A stretch of DNA of 64,000 nucleotides, taken from Synechococcus sp. MW101C3. Lineage in GTDB: Bacteria > Cyanobacteriota > Cyanobacteriia > PCC-6307 > Cyanobiaceae. The DNA is taken from positions 62,001 through 126,000 of the forward strand of contig NZ_NQKX01000001.1 in assembly GCF_002252635.1 (NCBI RefSeq). The letters run 5' to 3'. Both the position numbers and the translations under genes were made by a program. Positions 25,879-33,887 of the stretch are shown here, piece after piece. Within the stretch, counting starts at the first letter, position 1. Every line of letters starts with the position of its first letter. The notes beneath the pieces are model-generated. The model worked only from the letters and a program-made list of their open reading frames with translations, was not told where the DNA came from and made no database searches.

Positions 25879-26560
25879 CCGCGCCGGCGCAGCGCGGGAA
25901 CGATCCAGCGCAGGCTGGCCTGGGTGCGCGGGCTCAGCTCCGGTGTGTCGTGCAGCACCAGGATGCCGCCGGGGTGGACGTTGAGCCGCACGAAGGCCTG
26001 CACGAACCACAGCGGTGGTTGATAGGTGTCCCAGGGAAAGATCGAGCCCAGCACCAGCCGGTAGCCGCGTTCCGCCAGCCAGCCCAGCATCGCCGCGTGG
26101 AACCAACCCCGCCCCGGGCGGCACCAGCGCCAGCGCAGCGTCTGCGGCGCCGCAGCCCGCTCCACGCCGCTTCGGTGTCACCCAGCTGGCCCAGGAACGC
26201 CGCCTGATCGAGCCCGGCGGAGCGCACATCGCGCCAGAGGTGGTTGCCGATGGCATGCCCCTGCTCCAGGGCCCGACGGGAAAAGTGCGGGTCGTTGGGC
26301 AGATGGGAGCCGATCAGGAAAAAGGTGGCCGGCACCTCCAGCTCCCGCAGCAGCTCCAGCAGCGCCTGTGAGCCGGCGCCACTTGGCCCGTCATCGATCG
26401 TGAGCGCCAGCCGCCGCTGCCGGCCCCCGCCACAGAACACCACCGCCGGGTTGAGCGGCGCCAGCAGCGTGCGGATCACCAGCGACGGCAGCAGCACGAT
26501 CAGGGCCAGAAGGATCAGGGCCAGCGCAATGAGAGCCAGGATCAACGGCCGCTCAACCAA
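25833..26560 (-). pseudogene. Polysaccharide deacetylase, broken by a frameshift near 26162
   Basis: Two overlapping minus-strand frames together make one NodB-type polysaccharide deacetylase. The 5' part (from TTG 26560) has a membrane anchor (ILALIALALILLALIVLLP), the catalytic motif LTIDDGP and the metal-site region HAIGNHLWRD. The 3' part in another frame gives WCRPGRGWFHAAMLGWLAER, GSIFPWDTYQPP and a C-terminal GGILVLHDTPE. Adding one G in the codon area TGG-AG (plus-strand 26161-26164) joins them smoothly. All active-site motifs are kept, so the break is either very recent or a sequencing error in a G run. It overlaps the WD40 gene by 8 bases. Confidence 0.8.
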
Positions 26561-27653
26561 ACCCGGTTCCGCCCGAGCGTCGCTGACGTGGCCTGTCGGG
26601 CAGGGTCACCGGCCACAGCCACCAGCGGCCCTGGTCGCCGCCGGCCGCCAGGTGCAGGCCGTCGGGGCGCCAGGCCAGCGCCTGGAAGCCCTGGCCTTCC
26701 CCTTCCAGTGCCTGCAGCAGACGGCCGCGGCCATCCCAGAGGCCCACGCTGCCGTCAGCGGAGGCACTGGCCAGCAGGCGGCTGCCGGGCGCGAAGGCCA
26801 GGGCCGTGACGCGTTGCTGGTGCCACAGCAGCGGTTCGGGCTGCCAGCCCTGTTCGCTGCGGTCGCGCTGCTCCCACAGCACCACGTGGTCGGCGGCGGC
26901 CACCGCCAGCGCAGGTGCCAGCTTCCCGGGCTGATCGCTCCAGGCCAGTGCGCGCACCTTGGCCGGGAAGCCGCTGAACTGCCACGGCCGCCCCTCGCCT
27001 GCCTCGGGCCAGAGCAGCAGGGAGCGGTCCATCTGGCCGCAGGCCAGCAGCTCGCCCACCGGCGAGAAGGCCAGGGACAGCCCCACCGATTCGGTGGGGG
27101 CGCGCCGGGGAGCCGGTGTGGCCGGATCGAGCGGTTGCCACAGCGCCAGCTCGCCGTGGCAGCTGGCCGCCAGCCGCCTGCCGTCGGCACTCCAGGCCAG
27201 GCATTGGGCGGTGCCGGGCAGCTCGAGGCTGTCGGGGCGCCACTGGCGCAGCGCCCCATCCCAGAGCCGTACCCGGCGGCCGGCGGCCACTGCCAGCAGC
27301 AGCCCCCTGGGCTGCCACGCCGCCGCATCCAGCCAGCCGGCGCCGAGCGGCTGCGGCGCGAAGGCGATCGGCCGCACCCCGGAGCCGCCCAGCTCCCACA
27401 GCAACAGCTCGCCGGCCTGGCCCACCGCCATCAGGAACTGCCCGTCGGCGCTGAAGCCGATCGCATCGAGGCTGGTGTCGCTCAGGCCCTGCAGCAGCTC
27501 TTCGCAGCCGGCGCGGAAATCAAGCAGCAGCAGTTCGCCGCCGGCCGTGGCGATCGCCAGAAACTCGCCATCCGCCGACCAGCTCAGCGCCGTGATCGCC
27601 TGCTGCAGCTCCCCGCAGAGCCGCTCCCGCACCAGGGGCTGCGTTGAGGTCAT
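26553..27653 (-). CDS. WD40 repeat protein
   Basis: A 366-residue cytoplasmic beta-propeller. About seven repeats can be followed by their ends: ELLLLDFRAG, GELLLWELGG, RRVRLWDGAL, GELALWQPLD, RSLLLWPEAG, DHVVLWEQRD, GSVGLWDGRG and a final GRWWLWPVTL. Such propellers serve as binding platforms. It lies 13 bases downstream of the CobW-family GTPase gene on the same strand, an arrangement repeated in related cyanobacteria as far as I know, so it may serve the same metal-related process. ATG 27653 is chosen where the first blade begins. Confidence 0.88.
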   Translation of the reverse strand: MTSTQPLVRERLCGELQQAITALSWSADGEFLAIATAGGELLLLDFRAGCEELLQGLSDTSLDAIGFSADGQFLMAVGQAGELLLWELGGSGVRPIAFAPQPLGAGWLDAAAWQPRGLLLAVAAGRRVRLWDGALRQWRPDSLELPGTAQCLAWSADGRRLAASCHGELALWQPLDPATPAPRRAPTESVGLSLAFSPVGELLACGQMDRSLLLWPEAGEGRPWQFSGFPAKVRALAWSDQPGKLAPALAVAAADHVVLWEQRDRSEQGWQPEPLLWHQQRVTALAFAPGSRLLASASADGSVGLWDGRGRLLQALEGEGQGFQALAWRPDGLHLAAGGDQGRWWLWPVTLPDRPRQRRSGGTGFG

Positions 27654-27666
27654 GGCGCTTTGCCGC

Positions 27667-28650
27667 TCAGGCCACGCAGGCGGTGAAGCCCGCCCGCAGG
27701 CCCTCGGCATCGAGATCGCGGCCGATGATCACGAATTCGGTGCAGCGCCGCTCGCCTTCTTTCCAGGGGCGATCGAAATCGCCATCCAGCAGCATGTGCA
27801 CCGCCTGGAACACATAGCGCTCATCCTTGCCTTCCAGCTGGATGATGCCCTTCATCCGGAACAGATCCGGCCCCCGCTCGGCCACCAGATCCGACAGCCA
27901 GGTGCCCAGCTTGTCGAGATCCATCGGCCGCTCCTCCACGAACGCCACCGAGCCCACAGCGTCGTCGTGCTCATGGGCATGCTCCTCGGCCAGGAAGCCG
28001 GGATCGAGGCTCAGGGCCCGCTCCAGCTCGAACGCCCCCACGCCGAGAAGCTGATCGATCGGGGCATCGGCGTTGCGGGTGGTGAGCAGCCGCGCCATCG
28101 GGTTGATCGCCCGCACCCGTTGCTCGATCGCCTGACGTTCGCCCTCCTCCACCAGATCCGCCTTGTTGAGCAGCAGCACATCAGCGAAGGCCAGCTGTTC
28201 CTGCACCTCCTCCGCCTCCCAGTGCTGCTGCACGTGCACCAGATCCACCAGGGTGATCACGGCATCCAGCCGCAGCTCATCCCGCAGGTCTTCATCCACG
28301 AAGAAGGTCTGGATGACAGGGGCGGGATCGGCCAGGCCGGTGGTTTCGATCACCAGGTGATCGAAGCGATCCCGCCGTTTCATCAGATTGCCGATGATGC
28401 GGATCAGATCGCCACGCACGGTGCAGCAGATGCACCCATTGTTCATCTCGAAGATCTCTTCGTCGGCATCGATCACGAGCTGATTGTCGATGCCTACCTC
28501 CCCGAATTCGTTCACGATCACCGCCACCTTGAGGCCGTGTTCGTGGGTGAGGATCCGGTTCAGCAGGGTGGTTTTGCCGGCACCGAGATAACCGGTGAGC
28601 ACGGTCACCGGCAGGCGATCGGCGGCTGGAACGGCGCTGGTGAAGGCCAT
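27667..28650 (-). CDS. CobW/G3E-family metal chaperone GTPase
   Basis: A 327-residue GTPase of the G3E family (COG0523). Walker A is [11 protein letters not shown] starting at residue 20, the metal-binding CICC motif is at 73-76, and [11 protein letters not shown] and [12 protein letters not shown] (NKAD) follow. A His-containing acidic loop (EEHAHEHDD) near 230 could hold zinc. The C-terminal CobW domain ends near [13 protein letters not shown]. Members under zinc control deliver zinc to client enzymes. The Fur/Zur-like box 47 bases upstream supports a zinc role here rather than cobalamin synthesis. Confidence 0.92.
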   Translation of the reverse strand: MAFTSAVPAADRLPVTVLTGYLGAGKTTLLNRILTHEHGLKVAVIVNEFGEVGIDNQLVIDADEEIFEMNNGCICCTVRGDLIRIIGNLMKRRDRFDHLVIETTGLADPAPVIQTFFVDEDLRDELRLDAVITLVDLVHVQQHWEAEEVQEQLAFADVLLLNKADLVEEGERQAIEQRVRAINPMARLLTTRNADAPIDQLLGVGAFELERALSLDPGFLAEEHAHEHDDAVGSVAFVEERPMDLDKLGTWLSDLVAERGPDLFRMKGIIQLEGKDERYVFQAVHMLLDGDFDRPWKEGERRCTEFVIIGRDLDAEGLRAGFTACVA

Positions 28651-28696
28651 GGCGAGGGCGGGGGCGCGGCGGGTACCGCAGAGTCCCCATCGGAGT

Positions 28697-28715
28697 GAGA
28701 ATCGTTGTCGTTCTA
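28697..28715 (-). promoter_or_regulatory. Fur/Zur-like operator upstream of the CobW gene
   Basis: The 19-base sequence GAGAATCGTTGTCGTTCTA is an imperfect inverted repeat with the spacing of a Fur-family box and agrees with the classic 19-base Fur consensus at 11 positions by my count. It lies 47 bases upstream of the CobW ATG. With the zinc-chaperone neighbour, Zur is the likeliest regulator. This is a pattern match, not shown binding. Confidence 0.5.
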
Positions 28716-28805
28716 GCAGCGGTGCTGCCGGCTGGGTGGGGATGGCTGACCTGGTGATCGCCGGCGGCGAACCAGCGCCCTTGGCGCACCCGCCAGCCGC
28801 ACAAC

Positions 28806-30905
28806 TCAGAGCGCCTTCCCGTTCAGCAGGTGGGGCGCGAGCATCAGCATCAGGCTGCGGCTCTCCAGCGGCGCGCCGTCGTGCATCCAGCGGCTGGGCT
28901 CATGGGGAATGTCCTGACCGGCCGGCAGGGCCGTGTCGATCACCCGCAGCCAGCCTTCCGGCGCCGTGGGCAGCTCGAAGTGCATGGGCTTGCTGTAGGC
29001 GTTCATCCCGCACCAGAGCAGGGGGCCGTGGGCGTGGTCGTTCAGGCTCCAGGCCAGCGTGTGCGACCAGCTGGCCCAGTCGGGTTGCTGCAGTGCCACG
29101 CCGTGCCACTCCCGCCACAGGTGATCGCCGGGCACGCCGGCCCCCTGTGCCCCTTCGGCGTAGGGGGTTTCCGGATTCAGCAGGCTGAACAGATGGGTGC
29201 GCAGATGCACCAGCCGTTGCAGGAAGAGTCTGAGGCCGAGGTCTTCGCCATCGGGGCGCCAGTTCATCCAGCCGAGTGGATTGTTCTGGCACCAAGTGTT
29301 GTTGTTGCCCCCCTGGCTGCGGCGCACTTCATCGCCCATCAGCAGCATCGGCACGCCCGGGGCCAGCAGCAGGGTGGCGAGCAGGTTGCGCAGCTGGCGG
29401 TTGCGCAGATCGTTCACCCCGTGGTCGGTGGTGGGACCCTCCACGCCGTGGTTCCAGCTGTTGTTGTGGTTGTCGCCGTCGCGGTTGTCTTCGCCGTTGG
29501 CGAGGTTGTGCTTGCCGTTGTAACTGACCAGATCCGCCAGGGTGAAGCCGTCGTGGGCGGTGATGAAGGTGATGCTGCGCCCCACCGCCGGTGGACGGCC
29601 GCCGTAGAGATCGGGGCTGCCGGACAGGCGCTGGGCCATCGCCCAGCAGCAGCTCTCGTCGCCCTTCCAGAAACGGCGCACGTCGTCGCGGAAGCGTCCG
29701 TTCCAGGTGCCCATGCGCCGCGCCGGGAAATCGTGGAGGCGGTAGAGGCCGCCGCAATCCCACGGCTCGCTCACCATCTTCAGATCGCTCAACCGCGGAT
29801 CCGCCTCCAGTTCCTCGAACAGGGGCGGCTGGTCGAGCGGCGCCAGGTTCTCGCCGCGTGACAGGGCGATGCCCAGGTCGAAGCGGAAGCCATCGATGCC
29901 GAGTTCCAGCGCCCAGCAGCGCAGCGCTTCCATCATCAGCTGCCGCACCAGCGGGCGGTTGGCCGCCACCGTGTTGCCGCAGCCGGTCACATCGAGGTAG
30001 TCACCTTCGGGGTTCTGGTGGTAGTAGAGGCGATCGGCGAAGCCGCGCCAGCTGAGCGTGGGGCCATCCTGGTTGCCTTCGCTGGTGTGGTTCAGCACCA
30101 CATCGAGCACCACCTCCAGGCCGGCCTGGTGGCAGGCCATCACCAGCGCCCGCACCTGGTTGCGGGCCTGCAGCGGGTCGTCGCCCAGCAGGTAGCCGTG
30201 ATGGGGGGCCATCCAGCTGATCGGGCTGTAGCCCCAGTAGTTGTGGCGGCCGGGCGGGGCATCCTGCGGGTCGAAGGCCATCACCGGCAGCAGCTCCAGG
30301 GTGGTGACCCCGAGGCTCTTGAGATAGGGGATGGTGTCGATCAGGCCCAGCAGGCTGCCGCGCCGCTCCGGTGCCACCGGGCTGCTCTCGCCCTGGCTGA
30401 AGCCGGCCACGTGCAGCTCATAAACAACGGTGCGCTGCCAGCTGTGGCGCGGGCGGGGCCCGGCGTTGAAGTCGAACAGGTCGCGTTCTGTGACCACCCC
30501 CTTCAGGCAGGAGGCGGTGTTGGGCGCGGTGCCGGTGGCGTCGGCGCGGCGGTACCGCGACCAGCCGCTGATCGCCCGCGCGCAGGGATCCAGCAGCACC
30601 TTGGAGGGGTTGAAGCCGTGTGCCCCCGGCTGCAGCGGCCCGTACACGCGATAGCCGTAGCAGCAGCCGATGCCCACCCCCACCACTTCCACGTGCCAGT
30701 GATCGCCGGAGCGATGGCGGGCATCGAGCGGAATGATGCGGAAGGGTTCGGGCGCGTCGCCGTCGGCGAAGAGCAGCAGCTCCACCCGGGTGGCCAGCGG
30801 TGCCACCACTGAGAAGTTCACTCCCCGCACAGTGACGGCGGCGCCGAGGGGCCAGGGGTGTCCCAGGTGGGTCGAGGACACGGGCTGTGAAGTGCTGCGG
30901 TTCAA
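28806..30905 (-). CDS. glgX: Glycogen debranching enzyme (isoamylase type)
   Basis: A 699-residue GH13 enzyme that cleaves alpha-1,6 branches of glycogen. It starts with a CBM48-like domain (GVNFSVVAPLATRVELLLF), then YELHVAGFSQGE, the barrel with GHN-type YWGYSPISWMAPHHGYL, DVVLNHTSEGNQ, the nucleophile region LGIDGFRFDLGIAL, the acid in KMVSEPWDCGG, and FITAHDGFTLADLVSYN with GEDNRDGDNHNNSWN. Length matches GlgX. The start is TTG 30905; only 29 bases separate it from the divergent plus-strand start, so promoters of the two must overlap or lie within genes. Confidence 0.96.
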   Translation of the reverse strand: MNRSTSQPVSSTHLGHPWPLGAAVTVRGVNFSVVAPLATRVELLLFADGDAPEPFRIIPLDARHRSGDHWHVEVVGVGIGCCYGYRVYGPLQPGAHGFNPSKVLLDPCARAISGWSRYRRADATGTAPNTASCLKGVVTERDLFDFNAGPRPRHSWQRTVVYELHVAGFSQGESSPVAPERRGSLLGLIDTIPYLKSLGVTTLELLPVMAFDPQDAPPGRHNYWGYSPISWMAPHHGYLLGDDPLQARNQVRALVMACHQAGLEVVLDVVLNHTSEGNQDGPTLSWRGFADRLYYHQNPEGDYLDVTGCGNTVAANRPLVRQLMMEALRCWALELGIDGFRFDLGIALSRGENLAPLDQPPLFEELEADPRLSDLKMVSEPWDCGGLYRLHDFPARRMGTWNGRFRDDVRRFWKGDESCCWAMAQRLSGSPDLYGGRPPAVGRSITFITAHDGFTLADLVSYNGKHNLANGEDNRDGDNHNNSWNHGVEGPTTDHGVNDLRNRQLRNLLATLLLAPGVPMLLMGDEVRRSQGGNNNTWCQNNPLGWMNWRPDGEDLGLRLFLQRLVHLRTHLFSLLNPETPYAEGAQGAGVPGDHLWREWHGVALQQPDWASWSHTLAWSLNDHAHGPLLWCGMNAYSKPMHFELPTAPEGWLRVIDTALPAGQDIPHEPSRWMHDGAPLESRSLMLMLAPHLLNGKAL

Positions 30906-30934
30906 GCTAGTCGTGTGTTGGCCCTCTGGTGCGG

Positions 30935-31579
30935 ATGTCGGCGTTCTTGCCCGCGGCGTTGGAGGAGGGGCGGCCGCCGCAGCAGGTGCTGCCCGGGCTG
31001 TGGGTGTTTCCCCCCAACCGCGACACCCAGGGGGGCACCGCCTGGCTGCTGTCGTTGCCGCAGCGCCCGCCCGTGCTGATCGACTGCCCGGCGCTGACGG
31101 CGGCGAACCTGGCCGCGCTGGCGGGGCCGCCGGGTGTGATCGTGCTCACCGGCCGCGCCGGCCACGGCCGCTGCCGCCGCCTGCAGGAGGCGATCGGCTG
31201 GCCGGTGCTGGTGCAGGAGCAGGAGGCCTACCTGCTGCCGGGGCTGCTGGAGCTGCGGCCCTTCGGTGCCGCCCACGACCTGGCTGACGACCTGCGACTG
31301 CTGTGGACCCCGGGCCCCTCGCCCGGGGCCTGCGTGCTGCATGCCACCGGAGCCCACGACCTGCTGTTCTGCGGACGGCTGCTGGTGCCCCTCGCTCCCG
31401 GACGCCTGGGGCCGCTGCGCACCGCCCACACGTTCCACTGGCCGCGGCAGCAGCGCAGCCTGGAGCGCCTGCAGCACTGGTTGCCGGCGGGGTCGCCCCG
31501 CTGGATCGCCACCGGTGCCGGCCTGGGTGCCCTGCGCGGCGAGAAGTTGGTGCCCGGCACCGCTCAAGCGGCACAATGA
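30935..31579 (+). CDS. MBL-fold-like protein lacking the metal motif
   Basis: A 214-residue protein that reads like the shell of a metallo-beta-lactamase fold hydrolase: an N-terminal LPGLWVFPPNRDTQGGTAWL, LIDCPALTAANLAAL, VIVLTGRAGHG, PVLVQEQEAYLLPGL and a later TGAHDLLFCGRLLVP. The usual HxHxDH loop is replaced by LTGRAGHGR, so metal-dependent hydrolysis is unlikely. Homologs of this kind occur in cyanobacteria and have no known function. I use ATG 30935; GTG 30929 two codons upstream is also possible. Confidence 0.7.
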   Translation: MSAFLPAALEEGRPPQQVLPGLWVFPPNRDTQGGTAWLLSLPQRPPVLIDCPALTAANLAALAGPPGVIVLTGRAGHGRCRRLQEAIGWPVLVQEQEAYLLPGLLELRPFGAAHDLADDLRLLWTPGPSPGACVLHATGAHDLLFCGRLLVPLAPGRLGPLRTAHTFHWPRQQRSLERLQHWLPAGSPRWIATGAGLGALRGEKLVPGTAQAAQ

Positions 31580-31634
31580 GGGGTGATCAGGGGCGGAAAA
31601 TCGGGAAAAACCTTGGCCAAGCAAGCGGTTTCGG

Positions 31635-31663
31635 TTGCCCAGGTCGCCCTTCCCCCATACGAT
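31635..31663 (+). promoter_or_regulatory. Candidate promoter of the HU gene
   Basis: TTGCCC (31635-31640) and TACGAT (31658-31663) are spaced by 17 bases, a good sigma-70 layout. Transcription would begin near 31670 and leave a leader of about 138 bases before the HU start. No terminator or other gene lies between. Inference from sequence. Confidence 0.4.
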
Positions 31664-31807
31664 TAGCCCGCCAGGTGATCCGGCCGAGCGTCCAGCCGTT
31701 GGTTGGTCTCCGTGGTCGGTTCGTTTTCACCGCATGGCGGGAACGGCTTCTTCCGCTCCGCCCCACTCCCGCCCCTCTCCAGATTTCTGCCCCCAGATTC
31801 CCGCCCA

Positions 31808-32083
31808 ATGAACAAAGCTGACCTCGTCAACCTCGTTGCGGCTCGCACCGAGCTCACCAAGACCGAAGTGTCGAAGGTCGTCGACGCCGCCATCGAAACC
31901 ATCATTGATTCGGTGGTCGAAGGCAAGAAGGTATCCATCCTCGGCTTCGGTTCCTTTGAAGCCCGTGAGCGTTCCGCCCGTCAGGGTCTGAACCCCAAGA
32001 CCGGCGAGAAAATCGCCATCCCCGCCAAGCGCGTGCCCGCCTTCACGGCCGGCAAGCAGTTCAAGGATCAGGTTCAGGGCTGA
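31808..32083 (+). CDS. hup: DNA-binding protein HU
   Basis: A 91-residue histone-like protein that bends and compacts DNA. The full HU pattern is seen: MNKADLVNLVAARTELTKTE, the dimer core VSILGFGSFEARER, the DNA-binding arm with GLNPKTGEKIAIPAKRVPAF and the end GKQFKDQVQG. ATG 31808 is clear. It stands alone with a long leader. Confidence 0.98.
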   Translation: MNKADLVNLVAARTELTKTEVSKVVDAAIETIIDSVVEGKKVSILGFGSFEARERSARQGLNPKTGEKIAIPAKRVPAFTAGKQFKDQVQG

Positions 32084-32103
32084 TTCCTCCCGCCTCCACC
32101 GGT

Positions 32104-33051
32104 CTGCCCTCACACCTTCAGGGGCTGATCGCAACGGGAGAGCAACAGCGAAGCCGCCACCACCGCGGGCGCTTCGCTCCGTCTCCCACGGGCCCCCTGC
32201 ACCGCGGCAATCTGCGCACCGCCCTCGTGGCCTGGCTGGAAGCCCGGCTTCAGGGGGGTGAGCTCCTGCTCCGCATCGATGATCTCGACACCCCGCGCAA
32301 CCGCGCCGGTGCCGAAGAGGCGATCCTGGCCGACCTCCGCTGGCTGGGCCTTCACTGGGATGGCCCGCCGGTGCGCCAGAGCGAGCGCACCGGCCTCTAC
32401 GCCACGGTGCTCTCCGCTCTGCGCCGCCGGGGTCTGCTCTATCCCTGCCGCTGCAGCCGCCGCTTGCTGGCGGATGTGTCTGCGCCGCAGGGGGCGGTGT
32501 CGGTGTATCCGGGCTTCTGCCGCACGCGCGCCCACAGCTGGGGCGTGGAGAACGGCCGCCTGCCCAGCTGGCGCCTGCGTCTTCAGGACGCTCCGCTCTG
32601 TTGGCCGGAGGCGATCGCCGCTCCCGGCCGGCTGGAGGCGGCGCGCCAGGTGGGGGATGTGGTGCTGCGCCGCGCGGATGGCTTCCTGGCGTATCACCTG
32701 GCCACCGCCGTCGATGAGCTGGCGCTGGGCATCACCACGGTGGTGCGCGGCGAAGACCTCTGGGCCGCGACGGCGCCGCAGGTGGCCGTGATGCAGTGCC
32801 TGGGTGCCACGCCCCCGACCTACTGGCATGTGCCGCTGTGGCGCGACGACCGCGGCGAACGGCTGGCCAAGCGGTCGGGAGCGGAAGGGGTGGCGGGGCT
32901 GCGCGCGCAGGGGCTCGATGCGGCGGCGGTGATCGGCCTGCTGGCCGCCAGCCTGGGCCTGGTGCCGGCGGGAAGCCGCCTGAGTGCCGCGGAGTTGCTG
33001 CAGAACCTGAGCAACGCGGCGTTGAAACGGCGTTTATGCGGGAAGGCTTAA
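32104..33051 (+). CDS. gluQRS: Glutamyl-Q tRNA(Asp) synthetase, no standard start codon
   Basis: A protein of about 315 residues that attaches glutamate to queuosine in the anticodon of tRNA-Asp. Class I synthetase signatures are present: GRFAPSPTGPLHRGNLRTAL (HIGH-type), LLLRIDDLDTPRN, and a KMSKS-type region RGERLAKRSGAEGV; a Cys-containing segment YPCRCSRRLLA fits the zinc region. The frame runs in from upstream without ATG, GTG or TTG before GTG 32227, yet the HIGH motif lies upstream of that codon, so 32227 cannot be the start. CTG 32104, beginning LPSHLQGLI, fits related proteins best. Either a rare CTG/ATT start is used or the sequence has an error. Confidence 0.85.
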   Translation: MPSHLQGLIATGEQQRSRHHRGRFAPSPTGPLHRGNLRTALVAWLEARLQGGELLLRIDDLDTPRNRAGAEEAILADLRWLGLHWDGPPVRQSERTGLYATVLSALRRRGLLYPCRCSRRLLADVSAPQGAVSVYPGFCRTRAHSWGVENGRLPSWRLRLQDAPLCWPEAIAAPGRLEAARQVGDVVLRRADGFLAYHLATAVDELALGITTVVRGEDLWAATAPQVAVMQCLGATPPTYWHVPLWRDDRGERLAKRSGAEGVAGLRAQGLDAAAVIGLLAASLGLVPAGSRLSAAELLQNLSNAALKRRLCGKA

Positions 33052-33115
33052 GGAAGTGGCGTCAATCCGGGGGGTCTGGCCGACCACACTGAAATCAACA
33101 CCAAAACGGGGATTG

Positions 33116-33373
33116 ATGGGCGAACCCACACAGGCGGGCCTGCCACAGGGGGTACTGCCGTCAGCGCGGCGAGAGACGGAGGCGCAGCGATGCCCGCGTT
33201 GCGGCGGCAGCGGCGTGCTGCGCCTCAGCGACCAGAAATTCCGCACCTGCCTGGATTGCCTCGGCCAGGGCCGACTGCCCCAGTTCAGCGTCGAGCCCTC
33301 GCTGGAGTACAGGCTGCGCCGTCAGGATGCCCGGGCGCTCAACGCCGACCCGCTGTCTTCTGGCGCCAGATGA
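33116..33373 (+). CDS. Small zinc-ribbon protein, DnaJ-cysteine-rich-like
   Basis: An 85-residue protein with two CxxC pairs: CPRCGGSGVLRLSDQKFRTC and LDCLGQG, reminiscent of one half of the DnaJ zinc region (CxxCxGxG). Similar small proteins occur in cyanobacteria and plastids, where a few act as chaperones for photosynthetic complexes; this one is unassigned. ATG 33116 is chosen; the frame is open to GTG 33056. Its last 35 bases overlap the convergent 38-codon gene. Confidence 0.65.
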   Translation: MGEPTQAGLPQGVLPSARRETEAQRCPRCGGSGVLRLSDQKFRTCLDCLGQGRLPQFSVEPSLEYRLRRQDARALNADPLSSGAR

Positions 33374-33455
33374 AGAAAGCGGCAGTGGCCACCACAACGG
33401 CCAACGGCGCTGCGGTGAGCAGGAGCAGGATGACGGCGGTCCAATCGGTATACAT
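33339..33455 (-). CDS. 38-residue single-helix membrane protein
   Basis: A short frame with ATG at 33455 and TGA at 33339 encodes 38 residues: a short polar start (MYTDWTA), one hydrophobic helix (VILLLLTAAPLAVVVATAAF) and a basic end (WRQKTAGRR), the layout of small photosynthetic or bioenergetic complex subunits. It does not match psbM, psbX, psbY, petN, petL, petM, psaM or ycf12 as I know them. The real status rests on topology alone; it overlaps the 3' end of the convergent zinc-ribbon gene. Confidence 0.5.
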   Translation of the reverse strand: MYTDWTAVILLLLTAAPLAVVVATAAFFIWRQKTAGRR

Positions 33456-33522
33456 CGCTGCAGGACGAACGTTGATCCATCATTCCAGTCGCCCTGCCAC
33501 GCGGCGGTCGCAGGCCGTTGTG

Positions 33523-33804
33523 ATGGCTGCTACCCGCCGCCTGGGCCGGACGGCGCTGCTGCTGGGTCTGGGCGCCGGGCTGCTCCTGCCCGCCGCGGTC
33601 CGGGCTGATGTGCGCTTCGACGACTGCGTGACCGGCAGCGACGGCAGCGTCACCTGCGACACCCGGCCGGAGGGCAACACCTTGATGGATGACGAAGCCG
33701 CCCGCTTCGGTCTGCTTGACGGCGGCGATCCGGGCTGGCCTGAGTTCGACCCGGCGGGCGACGGTGGCATGGGCGATGGCTTCGGCGACGGCTACTGGCC
33801 CTGA
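33523..33804 (+). CDS. Small exported hypothetical protein
   Basis: A 93-residue protein with a clear signal peptide (RRLGRTALLLGLGAGLLLPAAVRA, likely cut after ADVRF-preceding Ala at about 28). The mature part has two Cys in DDCVTGSDGSVTCDT and an acidic, Gly-rich end (GDGGMGDGFGDGYWP). Function unknown. ATG 33523 gives the signal peptide. Confidence 0.6.
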   Translation: MAATRRLGRTALLLGLGAGLLLPAAVRADVRFDDCVTGSDGSVTCDTRPEGNTLMDDEAARFGLLDGGDPGWPEFDPAGDGGMGDGFGDGYWP

Positions 33805-33887
33805 GCCGCAGCCGGTTTTCCGGGAAGGGCAGAACGCAAGGGTTGAAACCCAGCGCCGCCCCTAGGCCCGCGCCCCTTGCCTGGCAC

